Origin: Ipomoea triloba
Taxonomy: Eukaryota > Streptophyta > Magnoliopsida > Solanales > Convolvulaceae
NCBI RefSeq assembly: GCF_003576645.1
Contig: NC_044925.1
Location: 9,504,200 to 9,568,199, forward strand
DNA: 64,000 nucleotides
Reading direction: 5' to 3'
Below are positions 8,877 to 16,664 of this stretch, piece after piece (the stretch's first letter is position 1; each line of letters opens with the position of its first letter). The position numbers and the translations under genes are program-made. Below the pieces are notes generated by a model that had not been told where the DNA came from, did no database searches, and saw only the letters and a list, made by a program, of their open reading frames with translations.

Positions 8877-11331
8877 ACATTCCTGGAAACATAGGTCAGG
8901 TAGTGACAACATTTGTTGTCATATCTGTAAATGGTATCCAGCCTTCGACAGAAGATGGAAATGCCAAACTTGCCTTAAACAAATTTGTAATAATTGTATT
9001 ACAAAAAACTTCAATATATCTATCCCAGAAAATACTACACTTAATAATACTCAATGGGAAAACCAAAAAATAAAAACTTTGGAAAACCAAGTAACTACTT
9101 TAGAAAACAAAATGGCTAAAATAGAAGAAAAACTTGAAAAAATACTTGAACTCTTAGAAAAAAGAAAACAAGTCATAACTGAAACTGATCTCAAAATAAC
9201 TGAGATAACCACTGAAGAACAAAACATAATTAATACTCAAACTGAAAAAACTTGTAACACCAATATACCTTTGGTATGTAATAATACAAGAATAACCCAA
9301 GTAATTATTCCATCCAAACTTTCAATACATGGAATAGATTTACTTGTACCAATACTTGTTGATACTGGAGCTACTTCTTCAACAATTGATTCTGGAATCT
9401 TACCAGAAACAATTAAACAAAAAACTGTTAAAGTTACTCCTGTCAAATCTACTCAATTTGATGGTACTCAAGTATCCATAGATACTCAACTTAAAAATAT
9501 ACAAGCCAAATTTCAAACCAACTGCAATACTTGGTCAGAATCTTTTTATTGGCCAAAACTTTGGGTAAGAACACTTAAAAACCATAATGTTCCTGTAATT
9601 ATGGGATTAGATTTCATACTTTATAATAATGGTCAAATGACCATTAACAAAGACTATTTAACTATTAGTAGGAATTGTTTCCAAATTCCTATTATTTCAA
9701 ACTTCCCTGCTAAGATCTTTGAAACTAAAATATTAGACTCTTGTAAATGCAGTAACAATAAAGATTGTAACTGTATAAATACTGAAGAATTACAAGATTT
9801 TCCAGAACATCTAGAGAATCTTGAGGGAATTGAATTAAACTTACATTTAGTAGAAACTACTAACTTCAAAAAAGAATTAAGAGAAAATGACTTAGAAAAC
9901 TTAGTTAAAAGACTTGAAAAAATGGAAATTATAGGAGAGAATCCTGTAAAATTCTGGGAAAAGAACAAAACTGAATGTAAACTTGAAATCATTAACCCAG
10001 ACATAACTATTAAATCCCAAAACTTTAAATATGGACCTTGGGAACAAGATGAGTTTAAAATGCACATCGACCAACTTTTAAAACTTGGTATTATAGCAAG
10101 ATCAACTTCTAGACACAGAACTCCTGCTTTTATTGTCCAGAAAGAAGCAGAAAAGAAACGTGGTCAATCCAGAATGGTATTCGACTACAGGAGACTTAAT
10201 GACAACACTTATGAAGATGGGTATTGCATCCCTGACAAAGATACTTTGATTAACAAAATACAAAATAGAAACTGGTTTTCAAAATTCGACTTGAAATCTG
10301 GATTTTGGCAAGTTAAAATGCATCCAGAGAGTATAGAATGGACAGCCTTTTCATGTCCATTAGGACTTTTTGAATGGAAAGTAATGCCATTTGGACTTAA
10401 AAACGCTCCTCAAAAATTTCAAAGAATGATGGATGAATTTTTTAAGGATTGCTATGACTTTACTTGCATCTATATAGACGATATACTTGTTTTTTCAAAA
10501 ACTAAAGAAGAGCATAGAGCTCATCTTTACACTATCTTTACTATTTTTGAAAAATATGGACTTATTGTTTCGAAAAAGAAAATGGAACTTTGCAAAAACC
10601 ATATTTCTTTTTTAGGAGCTGAGATAGGAGAAGGCACTATTAAACTACAACCACATATTTCTAGGAAAATACTTGAATTCCCAGATAAACTTGAAAACTT
10701 AAAACAATTACAATCCTTTCTAGGATTAGTAAATTACACTAGACCTTATTTTAAAGATCTTGCAAAACTCACTACACCACTTTACAATAAATCACAAACC
10801 AAAGGATATAGAAACTTTAATGACCAAGACATTAAAATTGTTCAACAAATAAAAGAAAAAATCCAACAACTTGAACCCATGGCTTTGCCATTAGATTCAG
10901 ACTACTTAATAGTACAAACTGATGGAAGTAAAGATGGATGGGGAGGAATACTTATTAAGAAACCAACTGAATATTCTCCTAAATCTACTGAAAAACTCTG
11001 TAGATACACTTCTGGTGTATTTAAGGAAAAAGGATACTTAACTTCTATGGATTATGAATTACTTGCTATTATTTATGTCCTGGAAAAATTTGCACTTTTT
11101 ATACTTTCAAGAAAATTTTTTACTATAAGGACAGATTGCGAGTCCATAGTAAAATTTGCAGACACTAAAAACGAAAGGAAACTTACTGCAAACAGATGGC
11201 TCAAATTCAGAGAATTTGTGCTAACCAGAGGTTTCCATATTAAATGGGAACATACTAAAGGAAAAGATAATAGACTTGCTGATATCCTTTCCAGAAACAT
11301 TCTAGACTATAAACTGTATGATCCTCCATAA
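8866..11331 (+). CDS. Viral Pol polyprotein: protease, reverse transcriptase, RNase H (copy 1)
   Basis: Complete 821-aa ORF starting at the ATG at 8866, equivalent to 18171 in copy 2; the apparent longer frame comes only from the Ns upstream. Domains: cysteine/histidine-rich N-terminus (residues 3-44); coiled coil about 70-102; aspartic protease with VDTGAT at 165-170; RT with FDLKSGF (Asp475) and YIDD at 536-539; RNase H with TDGSKDG (Asp686), Glu731, Asp757 and a terminal Asp806. The enzyme copies pregenomic RNA into DNA and matures the polyprotein. It differs from copy 2 at about eight residues, including Val for Ile in the WQ(V/I)K motif. No stops or frameshifts. Confidence 0.95.
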   Translation: MECKHSWKHRSGSDNICCHICKWYPAFDRRWKCQTCLKQICNNCITKNFNISIPENTTLNNTQWENQKIKTLENQVTTLENKMAKIEEKLEKILELLEKRKQVITETDLKITEITTEEQNIINTQTEKTCNTNIPLVCNNTRITQVIIPSKLSIHGIDLLVPILVDTGATSSTIDSGILPETIKQKTVKVTPVKSTQFDGTQVSIDTQLKNIQAKFQTNCNTWSESFYWPKLWVRTLKNHNVPVIMGLDFILYNNGQMTINKDYLTISRNCFQIPIISNFPAKIFETKILDSCKCSNNKDCNCINTEELQDFPEHLENLEGIELNLHLVETTNFKKELRENDLENLVKRLEKMEIIGENPVKFWEKNKTECKLEIINPDITIKSQNFKYGPWEQDEFKMHIDQLLKLGIIARSTSRHRTPAFIVQKEAEKKRGQSRMVFDYRRLNDNTYEDGYCIPDKDTLINKIQNRNWFSKFDLKSGFWQVKMHPESIEWTAFSCPLGLFEWKVMPFGLKNAPQKFQRMMDEFFKDCYDFTCIYIDDILVFSKTKEEHRAHLYTIFTIFEKYGLIVSKKKMELCKNHISFLGAEIGEGTIKLQPHISRKILEFPDKLENLKQLQSFLGLVNYTRPYFKDLAKLTTPLYNKSQTKGYRNFNDQDIKIVQQIKEKIQQLEPMALPLDSDYLIVQTDGSKDGWGGILIKKPTEYSPKSTEKLCRYTSGVFKEKGYLTSMDYELLAIIYVLEKFALFILSRKFFTIRTDCESIVKFADTKNERKLTANRWLKFREFVLTRGFHIKWEHTKGKDNRLADILSRNILDYKLYDPP

Positions 11332-11382
11332 ATCATTTTAACAATTTGTCTAAAGTTTTGCAGAACTTTTCTAGACTTCACT

Positions 11383-12891
11383 ATGGAGAAAACTTTCAAG
11401 GTGGACAGGTATGAACTTGCTGTTATTCCTGAAAGGAATCAGTTCAAAACTCCACTTCGTGAGAAACTTACTGAAGAAGAGCAATGCTTGGTTGACAATA
11501 TTTGGAGCTTGTCAACTATAGCCCAATCCTCCGGAAGGAAGGCTACTTGCGTAAACTACTTAATTCAACTTTTGGTCTCTGGAAGGCATAAGACCAAGAA
11601 ACCATTTACTTGTTATGCACTTTATACTGGTAAGAATGCTGGTTTATACTTAACTTGGGAAGAAATGATCACTGAACTTGAAGAACTTAAGAAAGATCCA
11701 AAGTCTGGAAATCCTTCTTATAAAGGATATTACAGTATTGAGGAAGCTACTTCTATGCTAACTCAAAGGTTTGGAAATGATTTTGTGGTTTCTGAACAGG
11801 TACTTAGGTATAAAGAATACCTAAAACACTTGGATCAGTTCTCTGATCAGGAACTTCTGAAAAACTTAGAAACTGGAGCTTCCAGCTCAATGAAACTTCA
11901 GAGGTTTGAACCTCAAACTCCCAGAAAGAAACTTGAGAACACTTTCTCAGAAGTGATGAAAACTTCCTTGAAACTTAAGGAAAAGGAGATTCCTTCACTT
12001 GGAAAGATCCCAACTCCAGCCGTTTCCCTCAAAACTATCACTTCCCCTTCACTAACCAAAACTCCAGTCTCTCTTGGAGAATGTTCTTTAAAAACTTTTG
12101 CTTTACTCCAAGAATGCCTGGCTCAAATCGCCAACTCAGGCATTTCAACTCCTGGAATCTCAATTTCTTGGGATTTCAATTATAACCTTTACAAAACTTG
12201 TTCTTTACTTTTTCCAGATTGTCCAGAAAACCAACAGTCTGATGATTTCGAATGCCTTTGTAAACTTGAGTTTGCCATTAGAAGAGCTAGACTTCTTATT
12301 CCTGGGTTTAAACCTTTTAAATTTCAGGATTATCCAGTTAACTTTTCTACACTTTTAAAACATGGATTGGTTAAGTCAGCCAATATTTCCCCACTCCATG
12401 AATTTTCTGGAATACTTCCAGAAATGCTGGCAGAAACTTTTGAAACTATTATCCCTGAATTTCCCAAAAAATTCAGATTGGATTTCACTTCCCTTTACCC
12501 AGACTTCAAAGAAAATAAACCTGCATATCATTTACTAGAAGTGAACTTCCATAAGGTGGATGATGAATACAAGGACTTCGAACCAGAACACCAACATCCC
12601 AAGGCCTTGAAACTGGAAGAAACAATGGAAATACAACTTGACCAGGCCAGAGCCAAGATACTTGCTGAAAACTTCAACTGGACAAAATACAGATTTGCCA
12701 ACAAAAACATACTTAGAGAAGATTCCCAAGGGAAAATCTACTGTGATCCAAGCATAGGATCAAGATACTTTTTTCCATTTGAAGTCACTCACTCCAATCC
12801 AAGACTTGTCAACTCCTACAAGAGAAGGATCAGGAGAGTACTGCCAAGAACTTTGTCTTCTTCCGAATCAGAAGATATGAATATAACTTGA
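11383..12891 (+). CDS. Transactivator/viroplasmin-like protein (copy 1)
   Basis: A 502-aa ORF with its own short leader of 51 nt after Pol. Residues 73-131 contain the caulimovirid viroplasmin fold (FTCYALYTGKNAGLYLTW, then a YKGYYSIEEA segment). In the family, TAV forms the inclusion-body matrix and allows reinitiation, so that polycistronic pregenomic RNA is translated; the tightly packed ORFs of this unit fit that need. The rest has a Pro/Ser/Thr-rich hinge (about 165-230) and a basic C-terminal tail (SYKRRIRRVLPR). Only one residue differs from copy 2 (Pro versus Leu in the KKD-KSG segment). Confidence 0.88.
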   Translation: MEKTFKVDRYELAVIPERNQFKTPLREKLTEEEQCLVDNIWSLSTIAQSSGRKATCVNYLIQLLVSGRHKTKKPFTCYALYTGKNAGLYLTWEEMITELEELKKDPKSGNPSYKGYYSIEEATSMLTQRFGNDFVVSEQVLRYKEYLKHLDQFSDQELLKNLETGASSSMKLQRFEPQTPRKKLENTFSEVMKTSLKLKEKEIPSLGKIPTPAVSLKTITSPSLTKTPVSLGECSLKTFALLQECLAQIANSGISTPGISISWDFNYNLYKTCSLLFPDCPENQQSDDFECLCKLEFAIRRARLLIPGFKPFKFQDYPVNFSTLLKHGLVKSANISPLHEFSGILPEMLAETFETIIPEFPKKFRLDFTSLYPDFKENKPAYHLLEVNFHKVDDEYKDFEPEHQHPKALKLEETMEIQLDQARAKILAENFNWTKYRFANKNILREDSQGKIYCDPSIGSRYFFPFEVTHSNPRLVNSYKRRIRRVLPRTLSSSESEDMNIT

Positions 12892-13134
12892 GAAGACATC
12901 TCTACTTTACTTTGGCTAAGATAAGGGGGCCTGTCCCTTTCAACTTTTCTTTAACTGTACTACTTTTGCTGTACACTTTTTGACTATGGGGTAAGGAGAT
13001 AAGATTCCTTATCTTTCTGTCACTTCGACCGAAGATATGAGATAAGATTACATCTTATCTTCGGTATGTCAATAATGTAATTAGTAGACAGCTGTAAAGG
13101 TAGTTCTAGGTTCTTCTTCTTCCTTCTATATAAG
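12892..13134 (+). promoter_or_regulatory. Pregenomic-RNA promoter with TATA box (copy 1)
   Basis: The region between the TAV stop and the leader holds TATATAAG at 13127-13134, in the CaMV-35S style. A palindrome lies 60-100 bp upstream (13028-13065), and transcription should start near 13158. A purine tract ending in GGGGG at 12918-12929 is a possible plus-strand DNA priming site; that is weak inference. Copy 2 has the same elements at +9305. Confidence 0.75.
13028..13065. repeat. Nested palindrome in the viral promoter (copy 1)
   Basis: Outer arms ACCGAAGATA / TATCTTCGGT enclose inner arms AGATAAGAT / ATCTTATCT separated by 3 nt. It contains GATAAG in both orientations, the plant GATA/I-box core, 62 bp upstream of the TATA box. 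It could be a transcription-factor site or a DNA hairpin. Confidence 0.7.
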
Positions 13135-13185
13135 GAGAAGCTTGTACATTTGTAAAAAACACACGGAAAATACCAGCAAATATCA

Positions 13186-13221
13186 ATGAAAAACCCTTTT
13201 CAGAAAACACTTCACTTCTAA
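13186..13221 (+). CDS. Leader short ORF, 11 codons (copy 1)
   Basis: ATG at 13186 to TAA at 13221, about 28 nt after the likely transcription start and 19 nt before the base of the long leader hairpin. A short ORF ending just upstream of a stable stem is the conserved arrangement for ribosome shunting in plant pararetroviruses. Copy 2 (22491-22526) keeps the length with one Pro-to-Ser change. Confidence 0.6.
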   Translation: MKNPFQKTLHF

Positions 13222-13240
13222 AAACTTTCTTCTTTTCTCT

Positions 13241-13627
13241 GCAAACCAGATTGCTACTAAGAGGTAATATTACTTAAACCAGATCTCTTTACTTTGTGTT
13301 TGTTCTTATTATTATGCTTTATTGTTCTTATTGTTCATATTTAAAAGACGTAAATCCTGCTTGAGCCGAAGCAACCTGTGTAGTCTAAGTTTATATGTCA
13401 GGTAGAGAAAGTACCCAGGTGGGGAAAAGAGAAACCTGAGTCTGAATACTTAGATGTTGTTAAGGTTGTAGACGGAGGGTCATGGGATCCTTTGGTTAGT
13501 AGGTTAGGGATGATAAGGTGAAAATAAAAAGAACAAATCTGATAATAAAGCAATAAAAGTAAGAACAAACATAAACTAAAAAGATCTAGATAAGTAATAA
13601 AACTCTTAGTACAGCAACCTGTGATGC
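13241..13627 (+). promoter_or_regulatory. Long RNA leader hairpin (copy 1)
   Basis: The segment 13241-13340 ('gcaaaccagattgctactaag... agatctctttactttgtg') is complementary, with bulges, to 13527-13627 ('aaaaagatct... cttagtacagcaacctgtgatgc'). This would fold the leader into a stem of roughly 100 imperfect pairs with a loop region of about 190 nt. The 170-aa ORF starts 73 nt after the stem. AATAAA sequences at 13523, 13544, 13552 and 13596 fall in the right arm and are candidate poly(A) signals for the terminally redundant transcript. Confidence 0.7.
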
Positions 13628-13700
13628 AAGAGAGAAGAAGAATCTTCAAACCAGAAGGTTTTTATAAAACTTAAACTTCTTAAAAAACTTATTTATCATC

Positions 13701-14213
13701 ATGGATAAAAAACTTATTCAACAATACTTTGGAAGTACTAAAAACTTTTTAACTGAGAAGATACATCAGGAAACTGATGAAATCCATACTTTTTATCAAG
13801 ACCCAAATTCAGAAACATACTTTGACTACAACATCACTGTACCAAATCATAACTTAATTAAACAAGGATTAGACAAAACTTTCCCTACAGAAATCTCAAA
13901 TACTATACTTTCAAAGTTAGAATTTCAAACCTTCCAAGAAACCTTATGTCTAGATTCAATTACAGAATCTACTGGTCAACTTTTTGAAAAACACGAACTA
14001 GAACTTAAACTCAAAGAATTATCCCACTTTGTAATTACTTCAAATCACATATCAGACTTCAGAGGTTTCCTTAGACCTTTTGAGGTAAACGCCACTTACC
14101 ACCTTGGTAACAAACTCCAAATTTTCAACTTTCCCACTTATAATAATCATCATGAGACTGATGATTGGGATAGGAGACACTGGAATTATTCCAGTGGACC
14201 AGAGACAGACTAA
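13701..14213 (+). CDS. Unknown 170-aa protein upstream of the primer-binding site (copy 1)
   Basis: First ORF after the leader, 170 aa, identical in sequence to copy 2. It is mostly acidic and helical in appearance, with aromatic and histidine clusters near the C-terminus (NNHHETDDWDRRHW). No signal peptide, membrane segment or family motif is recognised. Its place, between the shunt-like leader and the tRNA primer-binding site, is unusual: in CaMV the primer site directly follows the leader. Exact conservation between copies shows an intact frame but says little about selection because the copies are so similar. Confidence 0.75.
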   Translation: MDKKLIQQYFGSTKNFLTEKIHQETDEIHTFYQDPNSETYFDYNITVPNHNLIKQGLDKTFPTEISNTILSKLEFQTFQETLCLDSITESTGQLFEKHELELKLKELSHFVITSNHISDFRGFLRPFEVNATYHLGNKLQIFNFPTYNNHHETDDWDRRHWNYSSGPETD

Positions 14214-14276
14214 AACTTTATAAACCTTTACTAAAGGCATACTCCACTCCTGCGGGAGCATACCCCCCCCCTTACT
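14214..14276 (+). other. GC hairpin and C-tract before the primer-binding site
   Basis: CTCC-TGCG-GGAG forms a small stem at about 14246-14259. It is followed by a run of nine C (14263-14271) directly before the primer site. The C-run differs slightly in copy 2, as expected of a slippage-prone homopolymer. Role unknown. Confidence 0.5.
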
Positions 14277-14288
14277 TGGTATCAGAGC
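14277..14288 (+). promoter_or_regulatory. tRNA-Met primer-binding site (copy 1)
   Basis: TGGTATCAGAGC is complementary to the 3' end of plant initiator tRNA-Met and is the standard minus-strand primer site of Caulimoviridae. By convention it marks the origin of the circular viral map. A second copy lies 9304 bp downstream at 23581-23592. Confidence 0.93.
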
Positions 14289-14317
14289 TTATTACGATTT
14301 CTGAGACAAAAACTTTA

Positions 14318-14527
14318 ATGGAATATACTTATTTTGATACTTTTACTGTCATGAAAAGACAATATAGAGAAGTTATAAGACAACTTAAGATATATAGACC
14401 TCTTGTTGAAGAAAATCCAAACTTCAGTAAGAAAAACCTTTATGATAGACACTGTTATTACGCTTACAAACATTTACTTAAAGAAAAAACTTATTTTGAA
14501 AGACTTTTTGCAAAAATAACTCATTAA
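14318..14527 (+). CDS. Viral mini-ORF 1 (69 aa), paralogous family
   Basis: Starts at the ATG at 14318, 30 nt after the primer site, and encodes 69 aa of charged helical sequence. It contains an R-Q-L-K-I-Y-R stretch, a central YYAYKHL segment and the C-terminal tail LFAKITH. The tail and overall helix-linker-helix layout are shared with the next four ORFs. The stop is one nucleotide before the next ATG-containing junction. No known family is recognised. Confidence 0.65.
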   Translation: MEYTYFDTFTVMKRQYREVIRQLKIYRPLVEENPNFSKKNLYDRHCYYAYKHLLKEKTYFERLFAKITH

Positions 14528-14528
14528 T

Positions 14529-14732
14529 ATGGATACTCCTAGGTATTCTGGAAACACTTTTCTTGTAAATATCAAGCATGCCAAGGCAAGCCTTGATTAT
14601 TTATATAGACAACTTAGAAATTTTGAACTTGAGATACAAGACCCAATTGCTTTTAGACAACACCCTTACCAAAAAGCTTTGGTAAGATCTATAAGAGCTA
14701 CTAGAAGCCTTATAACTGAATTTACAGATTGA
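14529..14732 (+). CDS. Viral mini-ORF 2 (67 aa), paralogous family
   Basis: 67 aa, one nucleotide after mini-ORF 1. It contains LYRQLRNFE, a Pro/Asp/His linker, an Arg-rich second helix and the tail LITEFTD, the most divergent tail of the family. Identical in copy 2. Unknown function. Confidence 0.65.
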   Translation: MDTPRYSGNTFLVNIKHAKASLDYLYRQLRNFELEIQDPIAFRQHPYQKALVRSIRATRSLITEFTD

Positions 14733-14744
14733 TAAGACTTTCTT

Positions 14745-14954
14745 ATGAACTTTTTCGAAAGAAAATCAAACTTGAAACTTTACCACAAATATTTTACTTC
14801 TCAAATGAAACAACACAAACAAGTTTTGAAAAACTTTGACTCTATTCCAAACAAGGAGTTAGATCCTTATTATACACAAACTTTGCTTTATTATACTGAA
14901 ACAAAAGAAACTGTGAAAGAAATTGAAGATCTTCTTTCAAAAATAATATGCTAA
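14745..14954 (+). CDS. Viral mini-ORF 3 (69 aa), paralogous family
   Basis: 69 aa, 12 nt after mini-ORF 2. The first helix is lysine-rich, followed by an IPNKELDPYY linker, a second helix and the tail LLSKIIC. The protein sequence is preserved in copy 2. Unknown function. Confidence 0.65.
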   Translation: MNFFERKSNLKLYHKYFTSQMKQHKQVLKNFDSIPNKELDPYYTQTLLYYTETKETVKEIEDLLSKIIC

Positions 14955-14955
14955 A

Positions 14956-15189
14956 ATGATTTACGCAGAAATGATAGCTACTTTGCAGTTAGAAAACTTA
15001 AACTACTTTGAGTTAATAGAAACATTAAAATTTCTTATTAACCATCATAGAGCTCAAACTTTAATATACAGAGAAATAACTACTGATATACCACATGACG
15101 ACTATTACTATGCTTGTTTACATGAATATAACTTTCACAACTGGATGTACAAAATTTCAGTAAATCTTATGTCAACTCTTATCTGTTAA
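14956..15189 (+). CDS. Viral mini-ORF 4 (77 aa), paralogous family
   Basis: 77 aa, one nucleotide after mini-ORF 3. It aligns along its whole length with mini-ORF 5: both have EMIA/ELIA-x-LQLE-x-LN near the start, a central HHR and IY, an acidic D/Y patch, EYNFHNWM versus EFHYHSYM, and a tail of LMSTLIC versus IFSIITC. The pair is clearly a duplication. Copy 2 has several substitutions here. Confidence 0.72.
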   Translation: MIYAEMIATLQLENLNYFELIETLKFLINHHRAQTLIYREITTDIPHDDYYYACLHEYNFHNWMYKISVNLMSTLIC

Positions 15190-15190
15190 C

Positions 15191-15436
15191 ATGAACTTAA
15201 AAGAACTAATAGCTGAACTACAACTAGAACACTTAAATTTAAGCTATTTGGAAGCAATCAAAGAACTTAAATCACAGCTGTATCACCATAGAAACTTTGC
15301 AAAAATATACAACTTTATCATAAAAGATTATGATGATTACACAGATGACTTTTATGAAGAACACTTCTTAGAATTCCACTACCATTCTTATATGGTAAAA
15401 AGGATAGAAAAAATATTTTCTATTATCACTTGTTAA
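15191..15436 (+). CDS. Viral mini-ORF 5 (81 aa), paralogous family
   Basis: 81 aa, one nucleotide after mini-ORF 4 and its closest paralogue. The central segment has HHR, then the acidic KDYDDYTDDFYEEH and the cysteine-ended tail IFSIITC. Its TAA overlaps the next ATG as TAATG. The third array copy is cut inside this ORF at 24636 by the TA tract. Confidence 0.72.
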   Translation: MNLKELIAELQLEHLNLSYLEAIKELKSQLYHHRNFAKIYNFIIKDYDDYTDDFYEEHFLEFHYHSYMVKRIEKIFSIITC

Positions 15437-15741
15437 TGGAAGACTTAAACAACAAAATCCAATACTTAAAAACTTCTTTTGATAAAATAGAAGAAAGAAT
15501 AAAAAACTTAACTTTACAAGTAAACACTATGATAGAAAAAATAGACTTAATACTTAAAGGAAAACAACCACAACAAACTCCAAAAGAGTTTGATAACTTA
15601 AACAAAACAATAGACCAACTTTCCCAGAAGTTTTCACAAATTAAAGTGTCAACAGAAACTAGGCAACTTACAAAAAAGAAACAAACAAACTTCTTAGTAT
15701 ATAATCTTAAAGATTATAAAGAAGAACTAAATAAGAAATGA
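15436..15741 (+). CDS. Virion-associated-like coiled-coil protein
   Basis: 101 aa starting at the ATG at 15436. A heptad pattern runs through residues 1-45 (I/L at a and d positions) and again at about 52-68. The C-terminus is basic (LTKKKQTN, ELNKK). CaMV P3, a tetrameric coiled coil that decorates virions and aids cell-to-cell movement and vector transmission, has the same order of parts and lies near MP and CP. Homology is not proven. It overlaps MP by 4 nt (ATGA). Confidence 0.68.
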   Translation: MEDLNNKIQYLKTSFDKIEERIKNLTLQVNTMIEKIDLILKGKQPQQTPKEFDNLNKTIDQLSQKFSQIKVSTETRQLTKKKQTNFLVYNLKDYKEELNKK

Positions 15742-16664
15742 GACCCTTTACTGGAACATCAAGAACTATTTCTGAAGAACCGAGTTCTTCCAGAACCACA
15801 ACTTTAGACCAAACTACTAGTTCCACATGGGTAGGAAGACTTTTTAGACCTAATCAGAGTAGAAATACTCAGATTATAGAACAAATTGTTAATATTGACA
15901 GAGATACTGAGGTAATGTCAAATGACTTCATCAATACTTTGAGACCTTCTACTTTGTACAGAACTGGATTTATGCAGAATGACTCTAGTTTAATCAAAAC
16001 TCATAGATCAGAAATGCTCGAAATTCCAGACGGAAGAGCAGAAACTTTTAGCTTAATGACTGAAGAGAGTATTAAGCAACTTAAACTTAAAAAGATGAAT
16101 TACGTTCATCTTGGAATGATAACTGTTGTGATCAAAGGATTGATCAGAAAAGAGTACGGAGCTAAAGTACTCATAACTGCTTTAGATACTAGAATTCAAG
16201 ATTCAACTCAGGCTCAAATGATTGGAGCAATTGAGGTAGACATGAACAATAATGTAGGAGTACATTATTTACTTCCTGATTACACTATAGCTTTAAAAGA
16301 CATTCACAAATTCCTTTTCCAAATCCAAACTAAAGGATTCGGAAACTTTCAAGGAGCAAACTTGTCAGTAGATATAATTTTCATTGGAAAATTGTCTACC
16401 CAAGTCTGTCCTAAATACAAAATCAAAATTGACAGTATTGTCAAAACTATTGAGTCCAAGGGGATAAAATTCTTTGGACCAAAACCAATCTCATCTTCTC
16501 TTTTAGCTGGAGAAGAGTGGAAGATTGAAACTTTTGTAACTAAACCTGAAACTTTAAAACCTACTGAAATAACATCTTACTCAGAAGGAAAAAATGGACC
16601 TCTATGCCTAAGATTTGGAAACTATGAAGCTTCTGATCAAAAGGATCTAGAAGAAGAAAACTAA
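15738..16664 (+). CDS. 30K-superfamily movement protein
   Basis: 308 aa. After a Ser/Thr-rich N-terminus (1-32), the 30K core includes residues about 65-245. It carries the conserved LITALD (Asp150), followed some 50 residues later by the ANLSVDIIF strand region, the L-x-D-x(50-70)-G spacing typical of caulimovirid movement proteins. These proteins form tubules through plasmodesmata. The start overlaps the previous stop (ATGA) and its own TAA overlaps the capsid ATG (TAATG). Intact; the equivalent in the left copies is lost in gaps. Confidence 0.9.
   Translation: MRPFTGTSRTISEEPSSSRTTTLDQTTSSTWVGRLFRPNQSRNTQIIEQIVNIDRDTEVMSNDFINTLRPSTLYRTGFMQNDSSLIKTHRSEMLEIPDGRAETFSLMTEESIKQLKLKKMNYVHLGMITVVIKGLIRKEYGAKVLITALDTRIQDSTQAQMIGAIEVDMNNNVGVHYLLPDYTIALKDIHKFLFQIQTKGFGNFQGANLSVDIIFIGKLSTQVCPKYKIKIDSIVKTIESKGIKFFGPKPISSSLLAGEEWKIETFVTKPETLKPTEITSYSEGKNGPLCLRFGNYEASDQKDLEEEN

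Noticed and set aside
9654..10067. Antisense ORFs over Pol and TAV (for example 9654-10067, 11073-11300, 13398-13649)
   Set aside because: Shadows of AT-rich coding or leader sequence; they carry no domain and follow the sense codon pattern.
14276..14317. Upstream extension of mini-ORF 1 through the primer-binding site
   Set aside because: It would need a TTG start; the first ATG at 14318 is preserved in copy 2 (23616), where the extension differs by indels.
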